Source: Pantoea wallisii (GTDB lineage Bacteria > Pseudomonadota > Gammaproteobacteria > Enterobacterales > Enterobacteriaceae). From it: a DNA stretch of 64,000 nucleotides. The stretch is from contig NZ_MLFS01000015.1 of the NCBI RefSeq assembly GCF_002095485.1, positions 1-64,000 on the forward strand. Direction: 5' to 3'. The translations under genes and the position numbers were made by a program. Under the pieces are notes generated by a model. That model was not told the DNA's origin. It did not search any database and worked only from the letters and a program-made list of their open reading frames with translations. Positions 31,484 through 41,881 of the stretch are shown here, one piece after another; position 1 is the first letter of the stretch, and the number at the start of each line of letters is the position of its first letter.

Positions 31484-31756
31484 TTAATCCTCATCAAAGC
31501 CGGCTTCAAACAGTTCGATGACCGCAGCCAGCGCCTGCACCTCCTGCGGGCCGCTGGCTTCTATCTCAATGTGGCCACCTTTTGCTGAGTCGAGCATCAG
31601 CAGAGCAATCACGCTGCTGGCTTCGGCCTCGGTGCCCGCTTCGTTGCGTAGCAGGACTTCAGCATCAAAACTCTGCACCAGTTCAAACAGCTTCATGGCC
31701 GGGCGAGCGTGCATGCCCAGCTTGTTGCGGATCTCAACGGTTTGCTTCACGGTCAT
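31484..31756 (-). CDS. npr: Phosphocarrier protein NPr of the nitrogen PTS
   Basis: A 90-residue HPr-like protein (E. coli NPr 90). The phosphorylated residue is His16 in [10 protein letters not shown]. It passes phosphate from EI-Ntr (PtsP) to EIIA-Ntr (PtsN). The start overlaps the rapZ stop by four bases, indicating translational coupling in the rpoN-hpf-ptsN-rapZ-npr operon. It converges on mtgA at a distance of five bases. Confidence 0.97.
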   Translation of the reverse strand: MTVKQTVEIRNKLGMHARPAMKLFELVQSFDAEVLLRNEAGTEAEASSVIALLMLDSAKGGHIEIEASGPQEVQALAAVIELFEAGFDED

Positions 31757-32607
31757 GATTTACGTTTTTCCAGAGTGCGATGGCGCGACTGCACATTTTT
31801 GCCGCGCGATCGGAAATAGTCCGCCAGCTGCTCGGCAATGTAAACTGAACGGTGTTTGCCCCCGGTACAGCCAATTGCCACCGTCAGATAGCTGCGGTTG
31901 TTGGTCTCCAGCATGGGCAGCCACAGCTCAAGGTAACTGCGCGTCTGATAGATAAAGTTGTGCACTTCGGTATGGCGATCGAGGAAGGCGGCGACCGGAC
32001 GATCCAGACCGGTCATCGGACGCAATTTGGGATCCCAGTGAGGGTTTGGCAGAAAACGCACATCGAACACGTAATCTGCGTCAATCGGAATGCCGTGCTT
32101 GAAGCCAAAGGATTCAAACACCATCGTCAGCTCGCGCTCGCGCTTGCCCAGCAGGCGCGTACGCAGCATCTCGGCCAGTTCATGCACCGACATCTCCGAC
32201 GTATCGATGATCAGGTCAGCGCGCGAGCGCAGCGGCTCCAGCAGGTCGTTCTCTTCATCGATCGCGCTCTCCAGCGACAAGTTTTTGCTGGAGAGGGGAT
32301 GCAGACGGCGCGTATCGCTATAACGGCGAATCAGCGTATTGCGATCGGTGTCAAGAAACAGCAGCTGGGGCGAAAAGGATGCCGGCAGATTATTCAGCGC
32401 ATGCTCAAAAATCTCCGGGGACTCCGGCATATTACGCACATCAATGCTGACCGCTGCCGATATGTTGCGCTCGGCTAAGGTGTTTGCCAGCTCCGGCAGC
32501 AGCACCACCGGCAGGTTGTCGACACAGTAGAAGCCCATGTCTTCAAGCGCACGCAGCGCGACGGATTTTCCTGAGCCTGACCGACCGCTAACGATCATCA
32601 GCACCAT
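31753..32607 (-). CDS. rapZ: RNase adapter protein RapZ
   Basis: A 284-residue P-loop protein (E. coli 284) that binds the sRNA GlmZ and hands it to RNase E, sensing glucosamine-6-phosphate. Walker A GRSGSGKS lies at residues 8-15. The C-terminal RNA-binding domain carries [10 protein letters not shown] and ends in basic residues ([10 protein letters not shown]). It overlaps npr by four bases and follows ptsN. Confidence 0.97.
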   Translation of the reverse strand: MVLMIVSGRSGSGKSVALRALEDMGFYCVDNLPVVLLPELANTLAERNISAAVSIDVRNMPESPEIFEHALNNLPASFSPQLLFLDTDRNTLIRRYSDTRRLHPLSSKNLSLESAIDEENDLLEPLRSRADLIIDTSEMSVHELAEMLRTRLLGKRERELTMVFESFGFKHGIPIDADYVFDVRFLPNPHWDPKLRPMTGLDRPVAAFLDRHTEVHNFIYQTRSYLELWLPMLETNNRSYLTVAIGCTGGKHRSVYIAEQLADYFRSRGKNVQSRHRTLEKRKS

Positions 32608-32659
32608 TACCTATCTCCCGTTTTAAACCGGCGCGCAGGCCGGTAAAGGTATGTAACGC

Positions 32660-33144
32660 TTACGAGTGTTCTTCCTGAGCTTCTGTAATGATGGCGTAGA
32701 GCTCTTCGTTGCTCTGTGCCGCGCGCAGACGGCGGCAGACGGTTTTATCCGCCAGGCGTTTCGCCACCAGCGACAGCGTGTGCAGATGGGTTTTACACTG
32801 GTCAGCAGGCACCAGCAGCGCAAACAGCAGGTCAACCGGCTGGTTATCCACCGCGTCAAACGCGATGGGCTGATCGAGCTGATAAACACGCCAACGGCGC
32901 GCAGGGTGTCCTCCTCCAGCTTGCCATGCGGGATGGCTATACCGTTGCCTATGCCGGTACTGCCCATGCGCTCACGGGTCAGGATCGCTTCGAAAAGCGT
33001 CTGGTGCGGCAGATTGAGCTGCTTTGCGGCCAGCTCGCTGATGATCTCCAGCGCGCGTTTTTTACTTTGGCAGTGTACACCGCTACGGGTGCAGTCCAGC
33101 GAAAGGACCGAGCTCAATTCCAGTGTCAGATCGTTATTCATCAT
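32660..33144 (-). CDS. ptsN: PTS IIA-like nitrogen regulatory protein PtsN (frameshifted as given)
   Basis: EIIA-Ntr, the terminal phosphoacceptor of the nitrogen PTS, which regulates potassium transport and other targets. The N-terminal half is MNNDLTLELSSVL...KRALEIISELAAKQL, with the phosphorylated His in GIAIPHGKLEEDT. One base is missing near 32881-32890. After repair the protein continues as QLDQPIAFDAVDNQPVDLLFALLVPADQ and ends in TEAQEEHS, about 160 residues (E. coli 163). Two adjacent ATG codons (33144 and 33141) could start it. Located between hpf and rapZ as in E. coli. Confidence 0.92.
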
Positions 33145-33236
33145 CGTTTCACTTGCGTGTTCACAGAGCCACAGACAACGTGCCTTAACGCCGCGAGCGG
33201 GCGGGCAGGTTACCTGCTGGCGCTTGCGCAGATAAC

Positions 33237-33293
33237 AAAACGGGGCGGTGACTCGCCCCGTTTCCTCTCTGAGTGCTGAACCAATCAGCACTC
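33237..33293 (-). terminator. Two consecutive stem-loops between hpf and ptsN
   Basis: On the minus strand after hpf come first a perfect nine-pair stem GAGTGCTGA / TCAGCACTC with a five-base loop, then AAACGGGGCG / CGCCCCGTTT with a six-base loop and T-rich end. The second has the form of a Rho-independent terminator, yet lies inside the rpoN operon upstream of ptsN. It may attenuate transcription into ptsN-rapZ-npr or protect the hpf mRNA end. Confidence 0.6.
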
Positions 33294-33307
33294 TGCAAGC
33301 GTGAAGG

Positions 33308-33595
33308 TTAGTGTTTTTTCAGTTTGTCTTTGTGTTTGGTCAGCTGGCGGGCCAGCTTATCAATCAGCCCGTCAATGGCCGCGTACATATCTTCCGCTTC
33401 CCCTGTGGCGTGCAGCTCTCCACCGTTAACGTGCAGCGTTGCTTCTGCAATCTGCGTAACCTTCTCCACTTTCAGAACAATATAAACCTGATTGATACGA
33501 TCAAAATAGTGTTCCAGTTTGGCAAATTTGCTATTTACAAACTCGCGCAGTGGGTCAGTGATTTCAACATTAAGTCCGGTAAGATTAAGCTGCAT
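33308..33595 (-). CDS. hpf: Ribosome hibernation-promoting factor HPF
   Basis: A 95-residue short-type HPF, the same length as in E. coli, that binds the 30S decoding site and helps form 100S dimers in stationary phase. MQLNLTGLNVEITDPLREFVNSKFAKLEHYFD and the basic C-terminal KLARQLTKHKDKLKKH are typical. Follows rpoN at 21 bases. Confidence 0.97.
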   Translation of the reverse strand: MQLNLTGLNVEITDPLREFVNSKFAKLEHYFDRINQVYIVLKVEKVTQIAEATLHVNGGELHATGEAEDMYAAIDGLIDKLARQLTKHKDKLKKH

Positions 33596-33616
33596 AGGTC
33601 TTCCTTCTTCGTTCGG

Positions 33617-35050
33617 TCAAACCAGCTGTTTACGCTGGTTTGATGGCGGTATAGATAAAGACTCGCGATACTTCGCAACCGTACGTCGCGCCACCATGAT
33701 GCCCTGTTCAGATAACATGGAGGTGAGTTTGCTGTCGCTCAAGGGTTTTGCGGGATTTTCCGCAGAGATTAACTTCTTCACCAGCGCACGAATCGCCGTA
33801 GAAGAGGCCTCGCCGCCGCCCTCGGTGCTGACGTGACTGGAGAAAAAATACTTCAGTTCAAAGATGCCTCGCGGGCTGTGCAGATACTTTTGCGTGGTAA
33901 CGCGGGAGATCGTGGATTCATGCATATCCACGGCCTGCGCAATATCGGCCAGCACCATGGGGCGCATATACTCTTCGCCCTGTTCGAAAAACGCCTGCTG
34001 CTGCTCGACGATGCAGCGCGTTACTTTTAACAGCGTATCGTTTCGGCTCTCCAGACTTTTAATCAGCCAGCGCGCTTCCTGCAGATTGCTGCGGATGAAC
34101 TGGCTGTCGCTGTCATTACGCGCTGAGCCACCCATCGCCGCATACTGCTGATTAATTTTGAGGCGCGGCAGGCTATCAGCGTTGAGTTCAACCGTCCAGC
34201 GCGTGGCGGTTTTACGCACCAGCACATCAGGAATCACATACTCAGGTTCGCTGGTGTTTACAGACTGGCCGGGACGCGGGTCGAGCGACTGAATCAGCAG
34301 CATCGCCTCTTTCAGAACATCCTCTTTCAGCCGCGTGACGCGCATCAGGCTGCGGAAATCGTGGTTCGCCAGCAGGTCGAGATGCTCGCTGACAATCAAA
34401 CGCGCTTCCGCCAGCATCGGCGCATCGGCCGCATACTGCGAAAGCTGCACCAGCAGGCAATCGCGCAGATCGCGCGCGCCAACGCCGACGGGATCGAAAC
34501 GCTGCACGCGTTTCAGTACCGCTTCCACCTCTTCCAGCGTCAGCTCTTCGTCACCAATACTGTCATAAATGTCCTGTAAGCTCACCGTGAGGTAGCCGGT
34601 ATCATCAATGGCATCGACAATCGAGGTCGCAATGGCGCGATCGGTATCCGTGAACGGCGTCAGCTCCACCTGCCACATCAGGTAATCCTGCAGTGACTGG
34701 GTGGTTTCACCCTGATAAACCGGCAGCTCGTCATCCTGATAATCGGTGCCGGTGCCGGAAGGCGTGCCTGCGGTGTAGATCTCGTCCCAGGTGGCATCAA
34801 GCGGCAGCTCATCAGGCATCTCTTTCTGCTCAAGGGCTTCACGTGTATCCAGCGCTTCACTCTCCTGGAGCTCACGCGTATCGATCTCTTCATGCAGATC
34901 GGTTTGTTCAAGCAGTGGGTTGCTCTCCAGCGCCAGTTGCAGCTCCTGCTGGAGTTCAAGCGTTGAGAGTTGCAGCAAGCGGATTGCCTGCTGCAACTGG
35001 GGAGTCATCGCCAGCTGTTGGCTGAGCCTGAGTTGCAAACCTTGCTTCAT
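33617..35050 (-). CDS. rpoN: RNA polymerase sigma-54 factor RpoN
   Basis: A 477-residue sigma-54 (E. coli 477). Region I, which contacts enhancer-binding activators, is visible as [37 protein letters not shown]. An acidic region II follows. The C-terminal RpoN box [12 protein letters not shown], which reads the -24 element, and the ending [10 protein letters not shown] are intact. It lies downstream of lptB and heads the rpoN-hpf-ptsN-rapZ-npr operon. Confidence 0.98.
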   Translation of the reverse strand: MKQGLQLRLSQQLAMTPQLQQAIRLLQLSTLELQQELQLALESNPLLEQTDLHEEIDTRELQESEALDTREALEQKEMPDELPLDATWDEIYTAGTPSGTGTDYQDDELPVYQGETTQSLQDYLMWQVELTPFTDTDRAIATSIVDAIDDTGYLTVSLQDIYDSIGDEELTLEEVEAVLKRVQRFDPVGVGARDLRDCLLVQLSQYAADAPMLAEARLIVSEHLDLLANHDFRSLMRVTRLKEDVLKEAMLLIQSLDPRPGQSVNTSEPEYVIPDVLVRKTATRWTVELNADSLPRLKINQQYAAMGGSARNDSDSQFIRSNLQEARWLIKSLESRNDTLLKVTRCIVEQQQAFFEQGEEYMRPMVLADIAQAVDMHESTISRVTTQKYLHSPRGIFELKYFFSSHVSTEGGGEASSTAIRALVKKLISAENPAKPLSDSKLTSMLSEQGIMVARRTVAKYRESLSIPPSNQRKQLV

Positions 35051-35098
35051 AATCCGGCTTGAATTTCCTAAGCAGATGTCGGGTATAACGACACCTTA

Positions 35099-35824
35099 TC
35101 AGAGTCTGAACTCTTCGCCCAAATAAACCCGCTTAACCTGCTCATCTGCAAGAATTTCATCCGGCGTACCGTGGGCAATAAGGTTGCCCTGGCTTACGAT
35201 ATAGGCACGTTCACATACCGCCAGCGTTTCGCGCACGTTGTGGTCAGTAATCAGTACGCCGAGACCACTGTCACGCAGGTGCTCAATGATCTTTTTAATG
35301 TCGATAACGGAGATTGGGTCGACGCCGGCAAAGGGTTCATCCAGCAGGATAAACTTTGGATTCGCGGCCAGCGCACGGGCGATCTCAACGCGACGGCGTT
35401 CACCGCCCGACAGCGCCTGCCCCATGCTGTCACGCAGATGCTCAATGTGGAACTCTTCCATCAGCTCATTAGCGCGATCCTGACGCTGCTCTTCCGTCAA
35501 ATCGTCACGTATCTGCAGAACCGCCATCAGGTTGTCATAGACGCTCAGACGACGGAAAATCGATGCCTCCTGCGGCAGATAACCGATGCCGCGACGCGCG
35601 CGCGCATGCAGCGGCAGGATGCTGATATCCTCTTCGTCAATAACGATACGGCCGGCATCACGCGGCACAATACCCACCACCATGTAGAAGGTAGTGGTTT
35701 TGCCGGCACCGTTTGGCCCCAGCAGCCCGACAATTTCGCCGGACTTCACCTGCAGGCTAACATCTTCTACCACGCGGCGGCCTTTGTAGGCTTTCGCCAG
35801 GTTTTCAGCGATTAATGTGGCCAT
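35099..35824 (-). CDS. lptB: LPS export ABC transporter ATP-binding protein LptB
   Basis: A 241-residue ABC ATPase that powers extraction of LPS from the inner membrane by LptFG. Walker [10 protein letters not shown], signature [15 protein letters not shown] and Walker [13 protein letters not shown] are present. It is in one operon with kdsD, kdsC, lptC and lptA, with only a few bases between lptA and lptB. Confidence 0.98.
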   Translation of the reverse strand: MATLIAENLAKAYKGRRVVEDVSLQVKSGEIVGLLGPNGAGKTTTFYMVVGIVPRDAGRIVIDEEDISILPLHARARRGIGYLPQEASIFRRLSVYDNLMAVLQIRDDLTEEQRQDRANELMEEFHIEHLRDSMGQALSGGERRRVEIARALAANPKFILLDEPFAGVDPISVIDIKKIIEHLRDSGLGVLITDHNVRETLAVCERAYIVSQGNLIAHGTPDEILADEQVKRVYLGEEFRL

Positions 35825-35829
35825 GGCTA

Positions 35830-36384
35830 TCAGTTACTCTTTTTTGGGCTCGCAGAGGAACCGTTTTTATCCTGCAGCTGTGACGGCACCAGCACGGTGG
35901 TCACGCGCTTGCTCTGGCCCTGACTGTAGGCCTGCATTTTCTGCTCTTTCACCAGATAAGTGATGCGATCGCCAGTGATATTGCTGTCCTGCTGTTCGAT
36001 AAACGCGTTACCGGTCAACTCTACAAAATCGTTGGCCAGTTCGTAATGCAGTTTGGCGGCGTGGCCCTTAACCGGCTTGCCGTTGTCCTGCATCTGGTAG
36101 AAGGTAGCCGGATTGCCATAAGCATCAACGATGGTTTTGTTGCTGTCGCCGCCCGGACGCGTTACCACCACTTTATCCGCGGTGATTTTAATGGTGCCCT
36201 GCGTCACGATGACATTGCCGGTAAAGGTCGCCACATTGCCCTGCAGATCCAGCGCCTGGTTAACCGAATCAATGTTAACCGGCTTATCCGAGTCGCCGGT
36301 TAACGCCAGCGCAGGCAGGCTGGTCGCCAGCAGGGCACTCACCAGCAATAACTTAAGGCTGCTTTTGTTCATTTTGAATTTCAT
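35830..36384 (-). CDS. lptA: Periplasmic LPS-bridge protein LptA
   Basis: A 184-residue OstA-like beta-jellyroll protein that forms the periplasmic bridge for LPS from LptC to LptD. A signal peptide ([27 protein letters not shown]) precedes the conserved [25 protein letters not shown] and [13 protein letters not shown] segments. The start at 36384 follows the E. coli protein; upstream ATG codons in frame are not conserved. It overlaps the end of lptC by 32 bases. Confidence 0.96.
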   Translation of the reverse strand: MKFKMNKSSLKLLLVSALLATSLPALALTGDSDKPVNIDSVNQALDLQGNVATFTGNVIVTQGTIKITADKVVVTRPGGDSNKTIVDAYGNPATFYQMQDNGKPVKGHAAKLHYELANDFVELTGNAFIEQQDSNITGDRITYLVKEQKMQAYSQGQSKRVTTVLVPSQLQDKNGSSASPKKSN

Positions 36385-36931
36385 AGGAAGTTTTGACCTT
36401 TTCAAGCAACTCGGCATTTTTTGTCCGTAAGTTGCCGCGCATCTTCATGCCGGTGGAGTTAAAACTGCGGCCAAAAAGGGTGACCTGATCGTCAGACGTC
36501 ACATCCTGGGTGACCAGATTTACCTGAGCATTATCGGTGATAATGCGTTCAAGCTGAGAATCCTGTGTCAAAGTGCGTACTTCTACGTGGCCGTAAAGAT
36601 AAAGCATACGATCTTTCGTCAGCTTTGCTTTATCGGCACGTACTGACCATGTCGGCACTTTGTTTTCGTCAAAGGTGGTCATGATCGGGTTATCGAACCA
36701 ACTCACTTCATCGGCCGAAAAATAGGTCACCTTATCGGAAATCAGCTTATAGGCCAGCGCACCGGTGGGGTTATACACCACGGAGTTTGAGTTGGCGCTG
36801 GTGTACGTGGGCTCCTGCTCGTTGGTCGCCACCGGCGTTTTGCTGTCATCCTGATTGGTCAGATTCCAGCCGATCAATACCAGCGCGATCAGGGCCAGAA
36901 TCAGCGTTATCCAACGCCTGCTTTTACTCAT
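36353..36931 (-). CDS. lptC: LPS export protein LptC
   Basis: A 192-residue bitopic protein (E. coli 191) with one N-terminal membrane helix (WITLILALIALVLIGWNL) and a periplasmic beta-jellyroll that receives LPS from LptBFG and passes it to LptA. Overlaps kdsC upstream by four bases and lptA downstream by 32, which suggests translational coupling. Confidence 0.96.
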   Translation of the reverse strand: MSKSRRWITLILALIALVLIGWNLTNQDDSKTPVATNEQEPTYTSANSNSVVYNPTGALAYKLISDKVTYFSADEVSWFDNPIMTTFDENKVPTWSVRADKAKLTKDRMLYLYGHVEVRTLTQDSQLERIITDNAQVNLVTQDVTSDDQVTLFGRSFNSTGMKMRGNLRTKNAELLEKVKTSYEIQNEQKQP

Positions 36932-37494
36932 ACCGATTGCCCTTTGGCATCCTCAAATTTATTCTGCGCCATTAAAATCAGGTCGCACAGTTCGCGAACT
37001 GCGCCGCGCCCGCCCGCGATGCGCGTGACATAGTGCGCGCGCGGCAGTAACACCGGATGTGCATCCGCCACCGCGACGCTCAGGCCAGCCTCAGCCATTA
37101 CCGGCCAGTCGATCAGGTCGTCGCCGATATAGGCGACCTGTTCGGCAGACAGTGACAGTTTATCCAGGAGTTCGCGCCAGGCCAAAAGCTTATCCGATTG
37201 TCCCTGGTAAAGATGCGTAATGCCGAGCGTCTTACAGCGATCTTCCAGCAGTTTCGCGCGCCGGCCTGTAATGATAGCCACTTCGATGTCGGAGGTCAGC
37301 AGGCAACGTACGCCATACCCATCGCGCACGTTAAAGGCTTTCAGCTCTTCACCGCTGTTGCCCATGTAGATCAGGCCATCAGACATCACGCCATCAACGT
37401 CGCAAATCAGCAGACGGATTTTCGCGGCGCGAGCCATCACAGCCGCACTGACCGGACCGTAGCAGGTTTCGACCAGGGTGGATTCAGCACTCAT
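36928..37494 (-). CDS. kdsC: 3-deoxy-D-manno-octulosonate 8-phosphate phosphatase KdsC
   Basis: A 188-residue HAD-family phosphatase that forms Kdo from Kdo-8-phosphate for the LPS inner core. The catalytic DxD is in LLICDVDGVMSDG, with later HAD motifs in AIITGR and YIGDDLIDWPVM. Start 37494 (MSAESTLVETCYG) is conserved; the longer in-frame extension has no homology and would run into kdsD. It follows kdsD in the same operon. Confidence 0.96.
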   Translation of the reverse strand: MSAESTLVETCYGPVSAAVMARAAKIRLLICDVDGVMSDGLIYMGNSGEELKAFNVRDGYGVRCLLTSDIEVAIITGRRAKLLEDRCKTLGITHLYQGQSDKLLAWRELLDKLSLSAEQVAYIGDDLIDWPVMAEAGLSVAVADAHPVLLPRAHYVTRIAGGRGAVRELCDLILMAQNKFEDAKGQSV

Positions 37495-37507
37495 TATGTT
37501 TTCCCGT

Positions 37508-38488
37508 TCAGACCACGCCAGCGCGCAGCATGTCATGCATATGTACCACACCGAGCAGGCGATCGTCATCGGCCACCAGCAGCGCGGTAATGTTTTTGTT
37601 TTGCATCAGATTAAGGGCGTCTACCGCCAGCATATTTGGCCGGACGCGAATGCCGCCGCGCGTCATGACATCCTGAATGCTCGCCGCCTGGAAATCGACG
37701 CCCATGTCAAAGACACGACGCAAATCCCCGTCCGTAAAGATGCCTTCAATTTTCATCAGATCATCCACAATCACCGTCAGGCCAAGATTTTTGCGGGTGA
37801 TCTCCAGCAGCGCATCGCGCAGCGAGGCTTCACGCGTTACGTGCGGAATCTCATCACCGCTGTGCATGATGTCGCTGACGTGCAGCAGCAGTTTGCGGCC
37901 CAGCGCGCCGCCAGGATGCGACAGCGCAAAATCTTCCTGCGTAAAACCGCGCGCTTCCAGCAGCGCCACGGCGAGCGCATCGCCCATCACTAACGTGGCG
38001 GTGGTGCTGGTGGTCGGTGCCAGACCAAGCGGGCAGGCTTCCTGCGGGACCTTCACGCACAGATGCACATCGGCCGCCCGGCCCATGGCGCTCTCCGGGC
38101 GGCTGGTCAGGCAGATCAGCTGCACTTTCTGGCGCTTAAGTACCGGAATCAGGGCGAGAATTTCACTGGATTCACCGCTGTTAGAGATCGCAATCACCAC
38201 ATCATTGGTGCTGACCATGCCGAGATCGCCGTGGCTGGCTTCGCCAGGATGCACAAAAAACGCCGGCGTGCCGGTACTGGCAAAGGTTGCGGCCATCTTC
38301 TTGCCGATGTGGCCGGATTTTCCCATGCCCATCACCACCACTTTGCCGCGGCAGGCAAAAATCATTTCGCAGGCGCGGTTGAAGTCGGCATTAATATACT
38401 GGTCGAGCTGCTCCAGCCCTTCACGCTCGATGCGCAGTACCGCTTTTCCTGCCTGTTGAAAGTCGAAATCCGCTTGCTGCTGTAGCAT
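37508..38488 (-). CDS. kdsD: D-arabinose 5-phosphate isomerase KdsD
   Basis: A 326-residue isomerase (E. coli 328) converting ribulose 5-phosphate to arabinose 5-phosphate, the first step to Kdo. The SIS domain (KVVVMGMGKSGHIGKKMAATFASTGTP, ISNSGESSE) is followed by two CBS domains that end in HMHDMLRAGVV. The start at MLQQQADFDFQQAGK is placed by alignment; an in-frame upstream ATG would add 25 residues that overlap yrbG. Confidence 0.96.
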   Translation of the reverse strand: MLQQQADFDFQQAGKAVLRIEREGLEQLDQYINADFNRACEMIFACRGKVVVMGMGKSGHIGKKMAATFASTGTPAFFVHPGEASHGDLGMVSTNDVVIAISNSGESSEILALIPVLKRQKVQLICLTSRPESAMGRAADVHLCVKVPQEACPLGLAPTTSTTATLVMGDALAVALLEARGFTQEDFALSHPGGALGRKLLLHVSDIMHSGDEIPHVTREASLRDALLEITRKNLGLTVIVDDLMKIEGIFTDGDLRRVFDMGVDFQAASIQDVMTRGGIRVRPNMLAVDALNLMQNKNITALLVADDDRLLGVVHMHDMLRAGVV

Positions 38489-38501
38489 GGTCAGTCCGTC
38501 C

Positions 38502-39485
38502 TTAATAGCTTGCGATAAGCGCAGGGCCGAGCCAAAGCCACAGCACCCACACAATAAATCCACCTAATAACAATGTGCCCGCTACGCGGCCAATGCGCCG
38601 TTTGCGCAGCAGGCAGAGCAGGGCAAAGAGCACGCTCACGCCCAGCATAATCCAGTAGTCACGGGCAAAGACGTGCGTATCTATTTCGCCAGGATGAATC
38701 AGTGCAGGCAGGCCGAGCACGATCGCCAGGTTAAAAATGTTAGCACCGATCAGATTGCCGATGGCGATATCGTCTTCGCCCTTCAGTGCGCCCGCCAGCA
38801 CGGTGGCCAGCTCGGGCAGGCTGGTGCCCACCGCGATCAGCGTCAGGCCCATCACCAGCTCGCTCACGCCGAAGTAGTCCGCAAACACTGTCGCGTTGTC
38901 GATCACCATATGTGTCGACATAGGCAGAATAATCAGCGCGACCGCCAGCCACAGAAACGCCACCGTATTGCCGGTTTCATCGCGCGGCAGTTCGGCCAGT
39001 TGCTCACGGGTTAAGGTGTCGTTATTGTCGCGCTCGGCGCGGCGGGCAATATGGATCACTGCCACCACGTAGCCCGCGGCGAGCAATAACAGCGCGACGC
39101 CATCCAGCCGGCTGAGAAAGTTGTCAAACAGCACAATGCCGCTCAGCAGTGAGACCAGCAGCATTAACGGGAGTTCGCGCCGAATCAGTCTGGAGTGTAC
39201 GGTTAAGGGGTGCAATAACGCTGCGCAGCCAAGAATCAGCAGGATGTTGGTAATGTTTGATCCCAGCGCGGTGCCTACGGCCAAATCCATCTGCCCATGC
39301 TGCGCCGCAGAAAAAGAGACAATCAGTTCGGGTAACGATGTGCCGATACTCACCACTGTCATTCCGATGATCAGCGGCGGTATGCCGAAGGATCGACACA
39401 GGATCGCGGCGCTGAATACCAGACGATCGGCGCCGTAAGCCAGTAAAATCAATCCGATAAACAGCAGGGCAGTGGCTACGAACAT
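38502..39485 (-). CDS. yrbG: Calcium/sodium antiporter-family protein YrbG
   Basis: A 327-residue membrane protein of the K+-dependent Na+/Ca2+ exchanger-like family (E. coli YrbG 325). The two alpha repeats are clear: GMTVVSIGTSLPELIVS and GLTLIAVGTSLPELATVLAGALKGEDDIAIGNLIGANIFN. About ten membrane helices can be traced. Start 39485 (MFVATALLFIGLILL) is chosen by homology. It leads the kdsD-kdsC-lpt operon and is divergent from mlaF. Confidence 0.93.
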   Translation of the reverse strand: MFVATALLFIGLILLAYGADRLVFSAAILCRSFGIPPLIIGMTVVSIGTSLPELIVSFSAAQHGQMDLAVGTALGSNITNILLILGCAALLHPLTVHSRLIRRELPLMLLVSLLSGIVLFDNFLSRLDGVALLLLAAGYVVAVIHIARRAERDNNDTLTREQLAELPRDETGNTVAFLWLAVALIILPMSTHMVIDNATVFADYFGVSELVMGLTLIAVGTSLPELATVLAGALKGEDDIAIGNLIGANIFNLAIVLGLPALIHPGEIDTHVFARDYWIMLGVSVLFALLCLLRKRRIGRVAGTLLLGGFIVWVLWLWLGPALIASY

Positions 39486-39712
39486 GAAAAATCCTTGATG
39501 GATAACGGTGCCGGCAAACCTTGTCCGACAGGGAAAAACGTTGCGCGCGCGGAAACAGCCGCTGATTTTGACTGTCTGAGAGGCAAAAGTAAATTTTAAG
39601 GCCGTTTTCGCCACACCGGACGGGTAAGTTTCTGTAAAACTATCGTGCATTGGGGTTTACCAGGCTACCATCCACGACGTTAATAATGCCCGGTCCGCAT
39701 AACGAGGTAATG

Positions 39713-40528
39713 ATGATCCAGCAGCAAACGAATCTGGTTGAGGTTCGTGGCGTCAGTTTTACACGCGGCGATCGCACCATCTTCGACGATATCTCCCTGA
39801 CGGTCCCGGCGGGCAAAGTCACCGCCATCATGGGGCCGTCCGGCATTGGTAAAACCACGCTGCTGCGCCTGATTGGCGGCCAGCTGCAGCCGGATAAGGG
39901 CGAGATCTGGTTCCGCGATCAGAACATCCCGACGCTGTCGCGCCGTAAATTGTATGAAGTGCGCAAAAAGATGAGCATGCTGTTCCAGTCAGGCGCGCTG
40001 TTTACCGATCTGAACGTCTATGAAAATGTCGCCTGGCCGCTGCGGGAGCATACCCGCTTGCCGCCGGAGCTGCTGCACAGCACGGTGATGATGAAGCTGG
40101 AAGCGGTAGGTCTGCGTGGCGCAGCTAAGCTGATGCCCGCTGAGCTCTCTGGAGGCATGGCGCGGCGTGCTGCGCTGGCGCGGGCGATTGCCCTTGAGCC
40201 AGAGCTGATTATGTTTGATGAACCCTTTGTGGGCCAGGATCCAATCACCATGGGGGTGTTGGTCAAGCTGATCGATGAACTCAATCACTCCTTAGGCGTC
40301 ACCTGCATTGTGGTTTCGCACGATGTGCCTGAGGTATTGAGCATTGCCGATCATGCCTATATTGTTGCCGGGCAAAAGATAATTGCTCAGGGCAGTGCGC
40401 CGCAGCTGCGGGAGAATCCCGATCCGCGCGTGCGCCAGTTTATTGAGGGTCATGCGGATGGTCCGGTACCGTTCCGTTTCGCCGCCGGGGATTACCTCGA
40501 CGATTTGACCCGCGCAGGGAGAACCTAA
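39713..40528 (+). CDS. mlaF: Phospholipid transport ATP-binding protein MlaF
   Basis: A 271-residue ABC ATPase of the MlaFEDB complex, which moves phospholipids between the inner membrane and MlaC to keep the outer membrane asymmetric. Walker [10 protein letters not shown], signature [17 protein letters not shown] and Walker B LIMFDEP are present. Two adjacent ATG codons exist; 39713 is preferred for its five-base distance from GAGG. First gene of mlaFEDCB. Confidence 0.96.
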   Translation: MIQQQTNLVEVRGVSFTRGDRTIFDDISLTVPAGKVTAIMGPSGIGKTTLLRLIGGQLQPDKGEIWFRDQNIPTLSRRKLYEVRKKMSMLFQSGALFTDLNVYENVAWPLREHTRLPPELLHSTVMMKLEAVGLRGAAKLMPAELSGGMARRAALARAIALEPELIMFDEPFVGQDPITMGVLVKLIDELNHSLGVTCIVVSHDVPEVLSIADHAYIVAGQKIIAQGSAPQLRENPDPRVRQFIEGHADGPVPFRFAAGDYLDDLTRAGRT

Positions 40529-40532
40529 ACTG

Positions 40533-41315
40533 ATGTTGCTACAGGCACTGGCGGCATTTGGCCGTCAGGGAATTAACACATGTGCGTCGTTTGGCCGTGC
40601 GGGCCTGATGCTGTTTCATGCGCTGGTGGGTAAGCCCGCGTTTCGTAAGCATACGCCACTGCTGGTGAAGCAGCTATACAGCGTTGGGGTGCTGTCGCTG
40701 TTGATCATCGTGGTGTCCGGGCTGTTTATCGGGATGGTGCTGGGCCTGCAGGGCTATCTGGTGCTGACCACCTACAGCGCGGAAACCAGCCTTGGCATGC
40801 TGGTGGCACTTTCACTGTTACGTGAGCTGGGGCCGGTGGTCACTGCGCTGCTGTTTGCCGGGCGTGCCGGGTCAGCGTTAACGGCGGAGATCGGCCTGAT
40901 GAAAGCCACCGAGCAGCTCTCCAGCATGGAGATGATGGCGGTGGATCCGCTGCGTCGCGTGGTATCACCACGCTTCTGGGCCGGTTTTATCAGCATGCCG
41001 CTGCTGGCGCTTATCTTCACCGCAGTGGGTATTGCCGGTGGGGCGCTGGTGGGCGTTGGCTGGAAGGGTATCGATCCCGGCTTCTTCTGGTCAGCCATGC
41101 AGAGTGCGGTCGATTTCCGTACTGACGTGCTCAACTGCATTATCAAAAGCGCGGTCTTTGCCGTCACGGTAACCTGGATTGCGCTGTTCAATGGCTATGA
41201 TGCTATTCCGACCTCGGAAGGGATCAGTCGGGCAACGACGCGTACCGTAGTACATGCTTCACTGGCGGTACTCGGATTGGATTTTGTGCTGACAGCACTG
41301 ATGTTTGGGAATTGA
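40533..41315 (+). CDS. mlaE: Phospholipid transport permease MlaE
   Basis: A 260-residue integral membrane permease (E. coli 260) of the Mla ABC system. Five or six hydrophobic helices are visible, with the conserved [29 protein letters not shown] coupling region. It starts four bases after mlaF and ends four bases before mlaD. Confidence 0.97.
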   Translation: MLLQALAAFGRQGINTCASFGRAGLMLFHALVGKPAFRKHTPLLVKQLYSVGVLSLLIIVVSGLFIGMVLGLQGYLVLTTYSAETSLGMLVALSLLRELGPVVTALLFAGRAGSALTAEIGLMKATEQLSSMEMMAVDPLRRVVSPRFWAGFISMPLLALIFTAVGIAGGALVGVGWKGIDPGFFWSAMQSAVDFRTDVLNCIIKSAVFAVTVTWIALFNGYDAIPTSEGISRATTRTVVHASLAVLGLDFVLTALMFGN

Positions 41316-41319
41316 TGCA

Positions 41320-41862
41320 ATGCAAAGCAAGAAAAACGAAATCTGGGTTGGCGTATTTATGCTGGCCGCGCTGGTGGCGCTGCTGTTCCTCAGCCTGCGC
41401 GTCGCCGATCTCAAATCGCTCGGAACCGAGCCGACATGGAAGCTCTACGCGACCTTCGATAACATTGGTGGCCTGAAAATCAGTTCACCGGTGAAGATTG
41501 GCGGCGTAGTAATTGGACGCGTAACGGACATTTCGCTGGATGACAAATCACTGTCGCCGCGCGTAACCATGGCGATTAGCGATCAATATGCCGACAAGAT
41601 CCCGGATACCAGCTCGCTGGCCATTCGCACCCAGGGATTGCTGGGCGAGCAGTTCCTTGCGCTCAATTTAGGCTTTGACGATCCCGATCTCGGCTCTGCG
41701 ATGCTGAAAGATGGCGGTACACTGCGTGATACCAAATCTGCGCTGGTGCTGGAGGATCTTATCGGTCAATTCCTCTACAAGAGCGGCGATAATAAAGACG
41801 AGAATAAATCAGCGGGGGCGGAGAGCGCGCCTGCACCTGCAGCACCTGCCACAACGGAATAA
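41320..41862 (+). CDS. mlaD: Phospholipid-binding MCE protein MlaD
   Basis: A 180-residue protein with one N-terminal membrane helix and an MCE domain ([27 protein letters not shown]), which forms a hexameric ring on MlaE. The C-terminal tail is low-complexity ([17 protein letters not shown]), as in E. coli. Start 41320 ([13 protein letters not shown]) is set by homology. Confidence 0.96.
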   Translation: MQSKKNEIWVGVFMLAALVALLFLSLRVADLKSLGTEPTWKLYATFDNIGGLKISSPVKIGGVVIGRVTDISLDDKSLSPRVTMAISDQYADKIPDTSSLAIRTQGLLGEQFLALNLGFDDPDLGSAMLKDGGTLRDTKSALVLEDLIGQFLYKSGDNKDENKSAGAESAPAPAAPATTE

Positions 41863-41881
41863 CCCAGAGAGGATGAACACG

